Below are positions 8,041 to 15,418 of a stretch of 64,000 nt of DNA, in pieces. The notes under the pieces are model-generated. The model was not told the DNA's origin and ran no database searches. It was given only the letters and a program-made list of their open reading frames with translations. Made by a program: the position numbers and the translations under genes. The first letter of the stretch is position 1; each line of letters opens with the position of its first letter. This DNA comes from Skermanella sp. TT6. Lineage in GTDB: Bacteria; Pseudomonadota; Alphaproteobacteria; Azospirillales; Azospirillaceae. The stretch lies in assembly GCF_016653635.2 (NCBI RefSeq), contig NZ_CP067422.1, positions 254,001 to 318,000 on the forward strand. The letters run 5' to 3'.

Positions 8041-9767
8041 GCACCGGAGATCCCGCGGGACGGCATCGCGCCGGTCCGCGGGACGGCATCGCCCGATCGG
8101 CCGGTCTGCTGATGTTGGTCCTGGCGTCGCTGGTTCACGCGCCGGCGGCCCTGGCGCACGCGGTCGTGGTGGAGACCGGCCCGGAGGACGGCGCCCGCCT
8201 GGACGCGCCGCCGCGCGAGGCATGGCTGCGGTTCAACGAGCCTGTCAGGCCGGTCACGGTGCGGGTGCTCGCCGCCGGGGGCGGTGCCGTGACCGGACCC
8301 GAGGCGGTGACGGCCGAAGGCGAGACGATCCGCATCGCCCTGCCCGAGGATCTGCCGGAAGGCGGTTATGTCCTCAGCTATCGCGTGACCTCGGCCGACG
8401 GCCATCCGGTGGCGGGCTCGATCGTCTTCGCGGCCGGAACGGAGGCTCCCCCGGCCGCCGTCACCGAGCCGTCGGCAACCGACGGGACCGCCGTCGCGGC
8501 CGCGGCCGTCCGGGCGCTGCACTACGCGGCATTGCTGTTCGCGGCGGGCGGCGGACTGTTCCTGGCCTTCGTCCCGGCGCGCCGGGATCCCCTGGGCGGA
8601 CGCCTGACGCCGGCCCTGTGCCTGGGAGCGGCGGTGGCGGCGCTGACCGGGATGCTGGGCATCGGCCTTGCCGGGGCCAACCTGCAAGGCGCGCCTCTCG
8701 GCAGCCTGCTGCAGGGCGGCACCTGGCAGACCGGGCTGGCCACCTCGGTCGGCTTCGCCGGGCTGCTCGCCCTGGCGGGGCTGCTCGCCGGCACGACGGG
8801 CTTGGCGCTCGATGGCCGGCGGGGAGACGCCGCCCTCGTCGTCGGCGCGCTGCTGGCTTCGGCGTCCCTGGCCGTCACCGGCCACGCCGCCACGGCGCCG
8901 CCGCGATGGCTGAGCCAGCCTCTGGTGTTCGCCCATGCCCTGGCGGCGATCTACTGGGTGGGCGCCCTGTGGCCGCTGATCGTCGTCCTGCGCACGGTCC
9001 CGCCGGACGAGGCGATCCGTGCGGTGCAACGGTTCTCCCGGCTTGCCGTTCCCGCCGTCGCCGTGCTTGCCCTCGCCGGCACGGTCATCAGCATGCTCCA
9101 ATTGGGCGACGCGGCCACGGTGGCGACCACCGCATACGGCCGGATCTGGCTTGCCAAGGCGATGCTGGTCGCCATCCTTCTCGCGCTGGCGGCGATCAAC
9201 CGGCAGCGACTGACACCCGCCCTCGCCGAGGGACGACCCGCAGCCGCCCGGCGGCTCGCCCGCGGCATCCGGATCGAGCTGCTGGCGGTCGCCGGCATAA
9301 TCCTGGCCACCGCGAGCTTCCCGCTGACGCCGCCGCCGCGGGCGCTGCTGGCCCAGGAAGCCGGCATGCGGGAGGGCGCCGGGGAAAACCACCGTCACGA
9401 CGGGATTCCGGAAGCCGCGGCCGGACCTGGGCGGCCCGACGGATATACCGCCGTCGTGACCGTCGGGAACCGCACGGCCGTCATCGCCGTGGAACCGGCA
9501 CGGCCGGGCCGCAACAGCGTGAAGGCGTACCTGACCGGACCCGGCGACGATGTCCTGTCGCCGCTGGAAGCGACCGTCGAGTTGGCTCACCCGGATGCCG
9601 GCATCGAGCCGATCAGTCGCCCCTTGGCCGTTTCGGCGCAGGGGACCGTCGCCGGCGACGTGGACCTGCCGTTCACCGGGAACTGGACCCTGGCCCTCGA
9701 CGTCCTGGTCACCGACTTCGAGAAGGCGGTGTTCCGGACCCGGCTGATCGTCAAGGAAGGGAGATGA
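8037..9767 (+). CDS. CopC-CopD fusion copper-resistance/uptake protein
   Basis: A 576-aa protein read from a GTG at 8037 overlapping the YcnI stop. A signal segment ends at ALA, so the mature protein starts HAVVVETGPEDGARL, the N-terminal His and core of CopC. The CopC domain runs to about residue 145 (SADGHPVAGSIVF). About eight membrane segments of a CopD domain follow (residues 155-430), then a His-containing periplasmic tail (ENHRHDG) and a C-terminal beta domain. Role: periplasmic copper binding and transfer across the inner membrane. Gene order DUF2946-ycnI-copCD is typical of copper-import clusters. A later ATG at 8112 would lose part of the signal. Confidence 0.9.
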   Translation: MSTGDPAGRHRAGPRDGIARSAGLLMLVLASLVHAPAALAHAVVVETGPEDGARLDAPPREAWLRFNEPVRPVTVRVLAAGGGAVTGPEAVTAEGETIRIALPEDLPEGGYVLSYRVTSADGHPVAGSIVFAAGTEAPPAAVTEPSATDGTAVAAAAVRALHYAALLFAAGGGLFLAFVPARRDPLGGRLTPALCLGAAVAALTGMLGIGLAGANLQGAPLGSLLQGGTWQTGLATSVGFAGLLALAGLLAGTTGLALDGRRGDAALVVGALLASASLAVTGHAATAPPRWLSQPLVFAHALAAIYWVGALWPLIVVLRTVPPDEAIRAVQRFSRLAVPAVAVLALAGTVISMLQLGDAATVATTAYGRIWLAKAMLVAILLALAAINRQRLTPALAEGRPAAARRLARGIRIELLAVAGIILATASFPLTPPPRALLAQEAGMREGAGENHRHDGIPEAAAGPGRPDGYTAVVTVGNRTAVIAVEPARPGRNSVKAYLTGPGDDVLSPLEATVELAHPDAGIEPISRPLAVSAQGTVAGDVDLPFTGNWTLALDVLVTDFEKAVFRTRLIVKEGR

Positions 9768-9965
9768 CCATGGACGCCTGAAGGCGCGAAAGGAAAGGAC
9801 GAGGCTTGCCCGCCCCGGGTCCGCGGCTCCGTGCCGGAGCCATGGCGCCGTCCTGCGGGACGGCGATCCGGACGGGAGATTCAAGGGTGGAAATTGCAAA
9901 AATAGTCCCAATTAGGGAAGCCGGACAAGAAAGTGATCGGGTTCCACTGAGCAAGGAGCAGTTCG

Positions 9966-10487
9966 ATGAGTGTGCCTATCTCGACCGAGAAGCGGTTGCT
10001 GACCGCGAATGAATTCGACGTCGTCAGCCAGTCACACTATCCGGCGATCTGCGGCCTGTCCGAGGATGCACTGGCAAGCAATCTGAAGCTTCTGCGCGAG
10101 TACCGTCGGAAGGCGAGGGATCGCTCCCGCCAGCAGCGTCGGGAGATGCGCGGCAAGGCCGAGCCGCGCGGCGCCACCGCCGCCCGCGACAATACCGGCA
10201 CGGAAGCGAAGGCCGCCATCTTCGCCGGCGCGGTGAAGCGCCTCAACCGCGAGCTCGGGCGGATCCGCAAGGCCGGATCGGGCGGCAGCCAGACCGACAT
10301 CGCCCGGCGCGCCCTGGAGCTGAAGCGCCAGAACCGCGTCCGCCATCATCCCAGTTCGGGCAGAACCGCGAACCGGTCGATGAGCATGGTCGAGAACCCC
10401 AACCCGACGGTCAGCATGGACCCGCGGGAGATCGGGCGCGTCTCGCAGGCGGTCAAGGTGGGCCAGGCCCGCCGCGACTCCAATTGA
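9966..10487 (+). CDS. Conserved basic protein of unknown function
   Basis: A 173-aa, strongly basic soluble protein (SRQQRREMRGKAEPRG, RRALELKRQNRVRHH) with a predicted helical N-terminal half and no signal or membrane segment. Similar Arg/Lys-rich proteins of this length occur as hypothetical proteins in other alphaproteobacteria (recalled, not searched). A GAGCAAGGAGC ribosome site precedes the ATG. The charge pattern suggests nucleic-acid binding, but no named domain was recognised. It is followed after 25 bases by the PepSY gene. Confidence 0.7.
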   Translation: MSVPISTEKRLLTANEFDVVSQSHYPAICGLSEDALASNLKLLREYRRKARDRSRQQRREMRGKAEPRGATAARDNTGTEAKAAIFAGAVKRLNRELGRIRKAGSGGSQTDIARRALELKRQNRVRHHPSSGRTANRSMSMVENPNPTVSMDPREIGRVSQAVKVGQARRDSN

Positions 10488-10512
10488 TACGGTCCGGCAC
10501 GGGAGATCGCGC

Positions 10513-10770
10513 ATGTCCAGGATGACGGCCGCCCTGGTGGCTGCGGGACTGGGCTTCGGCGCTGCCGCGGCCTGGGCCGACGCTCCGCCGCCGAACGCCC
10601 GGCCCCTGTCCCAGCTTATCGCCGCCGTCGAGCGCCAGGACGATTTCGCCCATTTCAAGGAGATCGACTGGGACGACGACGGGTACTACGAGGTCGAGTA
10701 CCGCACCCGCGGCGGCGGCGACCGCGAGGTCAAGATCGATCCCGTCACGGGACAGGTCAGGCCCGACTGA
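10513..10770 (+). CDS. Small exported PepSY-domain protein
   Basis: An 85-aa protein with a signal peptide ending AWA and a single PepSY-like unit (DFAHFKEIDWDDDGYYEVEYRT then VKIDPVTGQVRPD). PepSY proteins are small periplasmic or membrane-associated modulators; no partner is encoded nearby. Probably co-transcribed with the basic protein upstream (25-base gap). Confidence 0.85.
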   Translation: MSRMTAALVAAGLGFGAAAAWADAPPPNARPLSQLIAAVERQDDFAHFKEIDWDDDGYYEVEYRTRGGGDREVKIDPVTGQVRPD

Positions 10771-10792
10771 GGGTTTGGCCGCCCGGAGACGG

Positions 10793-10821
10793 AAAAAGCG
10801 CCGCTGCCTTTCGGCAGCGGC
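10793..10821 (-). terminator. Rho-independent terminator of the OFA-type transporter gene
   Basis: On the minus strand a 9-bp perfect stem (gccgctgcc/ggcagcggc, loop of 4) is followed by gctttttcc, the classic GC stem plus T-run. It lies 45 bases after the transporter stop and can also stop rightward transcription from the PepSY gene. Confidence 0.85.
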
Positions 10822-10865
10822 ACGAGGTTCGATCCCGAACGGTTAGGTCTGGGTTCGAGGGGGGA

Positions 10866-12197
10866 TCAGGTGGCGGCGGAACCGACCGGCTGGGCCTGCC
10901 CGCCGGTGGCGAGGCGGTATTCCTGCTCGTTCCGGGCGTGATGGCGGGCCAGCATCGGCCGCAGGACGACGATGGCGCAGACGGCGGAGCAGAGGTCCAT
11001 GATCGCGACGGTGTAGAGCACGGTCGACCAGGTGCCGGTGGCTTCCATCAGGATGTTGCCGAGCGGGACCATCAGGGCCGCGATACCCTTGGCGCAGTAC
11101 AGGAGGCCGTAGATCTTGCCGACATGCTTGGTGCCGAAGGCATCGCCCGCGGTGGCGCTGAAGAGGCTGTAGACTTCGCCCCAGGCCAGGAACACGACGC
11201 CGCTCAGGATCAGGAAGGCGTAGGGGTTGTGGCCGAAGTAGCCCAGCGCGATGATGCCGAGGCCTTCCATGGAGAAGGCGATGAACATGGTCTTCTCACG
11301 GCCGATATGGTCCGAGATCCAGCCGAAGAGGGGACGCGACAGGCCGTTCATGACGCGGTCGAGCATCAGGGCGAAGGGCAGGGCGGCCATGGTGAAGAAG
11401 TAGAGGTTGACCGGGAATTCCTTGACGCCGAGGTCGTGGGCGATCAGGCCGAGCTGGGCCACCGCCATCAGGCCGCCGGTCACGGTCAGGGTGAACATCA
11501 GCAGCATGGTCCAGAACACCGGGGTGCGCAGGGCTTCGCTGAGCGTGTAGTCGCGGCGGGACTGGGCGACCTTGGTGGAGTAGTTGACCTCGCCCTTCTG
11601 GGGCGACCGCAGGAACCAGGCCACGGCGAAGATGACGATGCCCTGGACGGCGCCAAAGTAGAAGAAGGCGCTCTGATAGCCGCTCGACGCGATCACGGCG
11701 GCGATCGGCAGGATGGTCAGGGCCGAGCCGGCACCGTAGCCGCCGGCGGTCAGGCCGACCGCCAGGCCGCGGCGATCCGGGAACCACTTCAGCGCGTTGT
11801 TGATGCAGGTCGCATAGACGCAGCCGACGCCCATGCCGCCGACCGCGGCGCCGACATAGAAGCCGGTCAGCGTGGTGGCATAGGAGTTGATGATCCAGGA
11901 GAGGCCGACCAGCACGCCGCCGATGGCGACCATCACGCGCGGGCCGTACTTGTCGATGAAGTAGCCTTCGATGGGGGTCAGCCAGGTCTGGACGACGACG
12001 AAGATCGTGAAGGCGGCCTGGATCGAGGCGCGGGTCCATCCGTAGGTCGCCTGGATCTCCGGCACGAACAGCGTCCAGGCATACTGTATGTTAGCCGTCG
12101 CCACCATACAGATCACGCCGACGGCGAGCTGGATCCATCGCATGCGGGCGGAATCGGGAGCCCGAGTCCTTCCCTGTTGATCAACCGATGTATGCAT
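10866..12197 (-). CDS. MFS transporter, oxalate/formate antiporter (OFA) family
   Basis: A 443-aa, 12-segment MFS protein starting at an ATG at 12197 with GGAGGAAA upstream. Long hydrophobic segments, the loop IDKYGPRVMVAIGG and the paired mid-region DRVMNGLSRPLFGWISDHIGREKTM are typical of OFA members such as OxlT-like carriers, which exchange small organic acids. No oxalate-decarboxylation genes are adjacent, so the substrate stays unassigned (oxalate, formate or another monocarboxylate). It has its own terminator and a divergent 0.5-kb upstream region with a 17-bp palindrome. Confidence 0.88.
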   Translation of the reverse strand: MHTSVDQQGRTRAPDSARMRWIQLAVGVICMVATANIQYAWTLFVPEIQATYGWTRASIQAAFTIFVVVQTWLTPIEGYFIDKYGPRVMVAIGGVLVGLSWIINSYATTLTGFYVGAAVGGMGVGCVYATCINNALKWFPDRRGLAVGLTAGGYGAGSALTILPIAAVIASSGYQSAFFYFGAVQGIVIFAVAWFLRSPQKGEVNYSTKVAQSRRDYTLSEALRTPVFWTMLLMFTLTVTGGLMAVAQLGLIAHDLGVKEFPVNLYFFTMAALPFALMLDRVMNGLSRPLFGWISDHIGREKTMFIAFSMEGLGIIALGYFGHNPYAFLILSGVVFLAWGEVYSLFSATAGDAFGTKHVGKIYGLLYCAKGIAALMVPLGNILMEATGTWSTVLYTVAIMDLCSAVCAIVVLRPMLARHHARNEQEYRLATGGQAQPVGSAAT

Positions 12198-12330
12198 CGG
12201 ACATTTCCTCCGTGTGGATGGACGACTATTGGTCCGGTGTTTCTTATTCTTCCGGAGGGCCTTGATCCCGTGACGGCAGCCTCGGAACCCACTGGTTCCC
12301 GGCTGCGACAACGTGACGCCCTCTGGTGTC

Positions 12331-12347
12331 TGGTATATTGAATGCCA
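12331..12347. promoter_or_regulatory. 17-bp palindrome TGGTAT-N5-ATGCCA (candidate operator)
   Basis: tggtatattgaatgcca lies about 135 bases upstream of the transporter start. It matches TGGYAT-N5-ATNCCA, also seen at 12628-12644 and 15294-15310. The symmetry of 6-bp arms and 5-bp centre suits a dimeric regulator such as a GntR/FadR-type protein. Functional assignment is inference. Confidence 0.4.
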
Positions 12348-12627
12348 AACACCAACCGTGATGCAAATGGTTTTATTATTTTTCCACGATGTGGAACGCG
12401 AATTCCAAAGTGGCGTCGGACAATCGGTTGAAACGGAAACCAATTCCCGGCGGCAGGGAGTATGCCGGACGACTAGGCCGCGACTCTGGAAGGCGTCGGC
12501 CGGGAGGCCGGGAGGGCGTTCAGGACTGGAAAGGGGCGGTCGAATACCACGCCGGAGGGAGGTGCCGTCCGGGATTTACTTGCGGGCGCGGCAAGGCCAG
12601 CCCTGACATCGATGCAAGGCTGACCTT
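12348..12627. other. Gene-free divergent intergenic stretch
   Basis: The region between the MFS gene (minus) and the small gene at 12733 (plus) is about 0.53 kb. Apart from the two 17-bp palindromes near its ends I see no convincing reading frame. It begins AT-rich (ttttattatttttcc at 12371) and becomes GC-rich. It probably holds divergent promoters. Confidence 0.5.
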
Positions 12628-12644
12628 TGGTATTCTGTATTCCA
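12628..12644. promoter_or_regulatory. 17-bp palindrome TGGTAT-N5-ATTCCA (candidate operator)
   Basis: tggtattctgtattcca lies about 90 bases before the small gene at 12733. It fits the pattern of the site at 12331, so both ends of this divergent region carry the motif. Confidence 0.4.
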
Positions 12645-12732
12645 GTACGCTTGATGTCGTGCCGCGCCGCCGTTATGTTGCTATGCAGCAAACGACACCG
12701 GCGCACCGCCTCGGACCAAGGGAACCTGGAAA

Positions 12733-12924
12733 ATGCTGAAGAACTCCGACTTCCTCCTCACCCTCATGGCTTTCGCCGGCCTCGCGACGCACGTCCTGAC
12801 CTCGGGTTCCGCCTGGCCGTTCTCCACGTCCGCCGGCGAGGACGAGGGAGACAGCATCTTCTGGACATCCGACCGGCTGTCCCAGGGCGGCCAAGGCCAC
12901 GAACGGCCTTTCTGGATCGAGTGA
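12733..12924 (+). CDS. Small hypothetical protein with N-terminal hydrophobic segment
   Basis: A 63-aa reading frame with the GC-rich third positions of real genes. The N-terminus (residues 7-28) is hydrophobic and could be a signal or anchor; the rest is acidic then aromatic (DSIFW, RPFWIE). The upstream bases (gggaacctggaaa) give a weak ribosome site. It ends four bases before the stop of another tiny gene on the opposite strand. No family was recognised. Confidence 0.5.
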   Translation: MLKNSDFLLTLMAFAGLATHVLTSGSAWPFSTSAGEDEGDSIFWTSDRLSQGGQGHERPFWIE

Positions 12925-12928
12925 TCCG

Positions 12929-13096
12929 TCAGAAGCTGGTCCAGACCATGCGTGTCAGGTCGGGTCCGGGTGATCCGGCCAGCAGCAGGACGGCCCCATG
13001 GCACAGGCCGCTCAGCACGCCGAACCAGAGGGTGGTGACCAGCACCTTCCGATGCGTGCCGTCCGCCGGAGCGTCCCGTGATTTCCTGATATGCAC
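12929..13096 (-). CDS. Small membrane protein (55 aa), GTG start
   Basis: The minus strand from GTG 13096 reads 55 codons to a TGA at 12929. A clear GGGAGGAAGC ribosome site lies just upstream. Residues 1-17 are polar and basic; 18-40 form one hydrophobic helix (VLVTTLWFGVLSGL, GAVLLLAG); the tail is TRMVWTSF. It is probably a single-pass inner-membrane protein. It converges with the 63-aa gene at 12733. No family was recognised. Confidence 0.55.
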   Translation of the reverse strand: MHIRKSRDAPADGTHRKVLVTTLWFGVLSGLCHGAVLLLAGSPGPDLTRMVWTSF

Positions 13097-13262
13097 GCTT
13101 CCTCCCACTTCTTTCTTGTTATCGGTTTCATCTTCAACGGACCGGTCTGTAAACGCAACCGGCTCCGTTCCCTATCCAGCCCCTTTCCCGATTGGCGGAA
13201 CGGGGTTCTGAGGCGCGGCATCCGCGCCGTCCGATTTTCTTTCCCAAGCGCCAGTTTCCGTC

Positions 13263-14081
13263 CTAACCAAGGTCCGCCGGGACGGCCGGCACGACGCAAG
13301 GGCCGTATCCGGCCCCATGCGGTATGCGGAGTTCCGCGCCGCCGGGCGTTTCGATCCATTCCGGCACGATCCTGACCAGCGGCTGCCGCATCGCCGCCTC
13401 GACCGCCTCCGCGACGGTGCGGCTGGCGGCGAGGCGCATCAGGTTCATCCGGGTGGCGAAGATCAGGCGCGCCGCGCCGGCATCCGCTTCGCCGAGGATT
13501 TCCGCCGGACGGCCCCACCGGCAGCTCACGATCTCCGATCCGTCGGGTTGGGCCTGCTGGCCGGGACTGGCCGCCGCGATGAAGAAGACCGTGTCGAAGC
13601 GCCTGGGACGCACGGACGGCGTCACCCAGTGGCCGAAGGGGACGAGGCGGTCGGCCGCGGGGATCAGCCCCTCCGCCTCGAGCAGGGCGCCGAAGGTGAT
13701 GTCCCCGGACAGGAGCCGGGCGCGGTAGCGCGCCGCCAGGTCGGCGCAACGGGCGGGATCGGGCAGGGCGCCGTCATGCCGCCGCCGGGCCAGCAGGATA
13801 CCGCATTCCTCGAATGTCTCCCGGATCGCCGCCAGCCGGGCCGGATGCAGGCCGCCGCCGGAGCTTCCGGAGGAGCCGCGATCCTCCGCGGCGAGGCATC
13901 CTCCCGGAAACACCAGCGCGCCCGGGGCGAAACCCAGCCCGGCGTGACGTTCGATCATCAGGGTCTCTAGCCCGCCGGGCGCATCGCGCAGCAGGATGAG
14001 GGTCGCCGCCGGGCGCGGGGCGGAGCGCGTCTCCGGGGCCTTGTCGGGGGCCTTGTCGGGTGCCTTGCGTATTCTTTGCAT
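13263..14081 (-). CDS. NUDIX hydrolase, NUDT7/NUDT19-like
   Basis: A 272-aa protein with ATLILLRDAPGGLETLMIER, a glycine-rich PGALVFPGG and the NUDIX helix REtFEECGILLA (residues REXXEEXG). Between the leading Gly and the REXXEE helix there is an insertion (RGSSGSSGGGLHPARLAA), as in NUDT19/CoA-diphosphatase-like members. It hydrolyses nucleoside-diphosphate-linked substrates; the precise one is unknown. The ATG at 14081 is chosen; a GTG at 14123 in the same frame is possible. The N-terminus has a repeated KAPD motif (RKAPDKAPDKAPE). Confidence 0.85.
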   Translation of the reverse strand: MQRIRKAPDKAPDKAPETRSAPRPAATLILLRDAPGGLETLMIERHAGLGFAPGALVFPGGCLAAEDRGSSGSSGGGLHPARLAAIRETFEECGILLARRRHDGALPDPARCADLAARYRARLLSGDITFGALLEAEGLIPAADRLVPFGHWVTPSVRPRRFDTVFFIAAASPGQQAQPDGSEIVSCRWGRPAEILGEADAGAARLIFATRMNLMRLAASRTVAEAVEAAMRQPLVRIVPEWIETPGGAELRIPHGAGYGPCVVPAVPADLG

Positions 14082-14200
14082 ACCGTACACCACATGCCAG
14101 AAGGAAAGGGTAGTACGGTGCACGGACTTTGTGCAAGGTTGATTATGGAAGCAGCAACTCAGCGCCGTCCGGAGCGGGCGGCGGACAGGGAGAAGACAGG

Positions 14201-14407
14201 ATGGATCCGGACACCTTCAACATGGAAGTCCGCAAGTTTCTCAAAGTCGTCGGGGTGACCTCCCAGCGCGAGATCGAGGCCGCGGTGGAACGGGCGATCC
14301 GGTCGGGCCGGATCAAGGGCGGCGAGACCCTGTCCGCCAAGGTCGTGCTCACCGTCGACGGCATCGACCTGCGCCACGAGATCGACGGCGAGATCGAGCT
14401 CGGCTGA
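14201..14407 (+). CDS. DUF6494-family small protein
   Basis: A 68-aa protein (MDPDTFNMEVRKFLKVVGV, ending LRHEIDGEIELG) matching small conserved proteins annotated DUF6494 in proteobacteria (recalled). It is soluble and mixed alpha/beta. GGGAGAAGACAGG precedes the ATG. It converges with the CBS-BON gene, separated by a strong hairpin. Function is unknown. Confidence 0.8.
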   Translation: MDPDTFNMEVRKFLKVVGVTSQREIEAAVERAIRSGRIKGGETLSAKVVLTVDGIDLRHEIDGEIELG

Positions 14408-14427
14408 CGCCGTTCGGAACAGCCCAG

Positions 14428-14475
14428 GGCGGCGGGTCCCGGGCCGCGCCTGCGCGCGATCCGGAACCCGCCGCC
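14428..14475. terminator. Bidirectional hairpin between DUF6494 and CBS-BON genes
   Basis: A 15-base arm at 14428-14442 (ggcggcgggtcccgg) pairs with 14461-14475, 14 of 15 positions matching, around an 18-base loop. Its position between convergent genes supports a shared terminator, though no T-run is present. Confidence 0.5.
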
Positions 14476-14492
14476 CCGGCGGGCGCCGACGG

Positions 14493-15206
14493 CTACCAGC
14501 CCACGAAGCCTTCCGCGACCGGATCGACCACGTCGATATGGTCCACGACGTCCCGGACGCCCGGGACCGTCCGCGCGCCGACCACGAGCGCCTGCCGCTG
14601 GGACTGGGTCCGCACGGCACCCCAGAGATGGACGACGCCGTCCTTCACCACCACGTTCTCGCCGAAGTCCGGCGCCCAGGGCTGCTCCGCGTAGGCTTTC
14701 AGCACCCGCTCGCGGATCGTCCTGTCGTCCACCGACGGGGCGGCCGTTCCGGGCTCCAGGGTCGTCAGGATACGCATCAGGTTCGCCCGGCTGATGATGC
14801 CGACCACCTGACGGTCGCGGGTGACCGGAACCCGCTTGATCCGGCGGCTCTCCATCAGCTCGACCACCTCGTTGAGGGGGGCGTCCTCGTCGACGCTGAT
14901 CACGCTGCCGCTCATCGCGTCGCGGACGGTCCGGCCGTGCTGCTTCGTGAAGGCGTCCGCCTGCGACGAGGCGCCCGCGACGAGGCCGAGCCACCAGGAG
15001 CCGCGGCCCTTGCCCTGGGTCTCGGTCCCGGTTTCCGCCCGCCGCAGCAGGTCGCCCTCGCTGATCACGCCGATGACGCGGCCCTGGCCGTCGACGACGG
15101 GCATGCCGCTGATCCGGTGCTCAAGCATCCGCTTCGCCGCTTCCGCGACGGTACTGTCCGCATCGATCGTGATGACGCTGCGGGTCATGATGTCGCCGGC
15201 CTTCAT
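14493..15206 (-). CDS. CBS-domain and BON-domain protein
   Basis: A 237-aa protein from an ATG at 15206 with GGAGGAAACG upstream. Two CBS repeats (residues 7-60 and about 94-150: MTRSVITIDADSTVAEAA, MSGSVISVDEDAPLNEVVELM) are followed by a C-terminal BON domain (VVVKDGVVHLWGAVRTQSQRQAL). CBS pairs bind adenine nucleotides; BON domains bind phospholipid or other proteins. Such CBS-BON proteins are common in alphaproteobacteria as presumed energy- or stress-responsive regulators. A 17-bp palindrome lies 88 bases upstream. Confidence 0.92.
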   Translation of the reverse strand: MKAGDIMTRSVITIDADSTVAEAAKRMLEHRISGMPVVDGQGRVIGVISEGDLLRRAETGTETQGKGRGSWWLGLVAGASSQADAFTKQHGRTVRDAMSGSVISVDEDAPLNEVVELMESRRIKRVPVTRDRQVVGIISRANLMRILTTLEPGTAAPSVDDRTIRERVLKAYAEQPWAPDFGENVVVKDGVVHLWGAVRTQSQRQALVVGARTVPGVRDVVDHIDVVDPVAEGFVGW

Positions 15207-15293
15207 CGTTTCCTCCGTTCTTTTTCTTGAGTTCGATGCTTCTTGGCTTCGATGCAGATCGCCCGGGACTTGCCTCCCTCGGCGGCGGCAATC

Positions 15294-15310
15294 TGGCATA
15301 CGTTATACCA
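15294..15310. promoter_or_regulatory. 17-bp palindrome TGGCAT-N5-ATACCA (candidate operator)
   Basis: tggcatacgttatacca sits upstream of the CBS-BON gene. The two arms are inverted repeats at 5 of 6 positions, the same architecture as the sites at 12331 and 12628. Confidence 0.4.
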
Positions 15311-15418
15311 ACTACCAGAATTGCGCGGTGACAGTAAGGGGGCATCGGGACACGGGCGGCGCGATCGCCACCGCGGCCGGAAGCCGGGACATAGTCTTCG
15401 TGCCGGCCCTCCCTTTTC

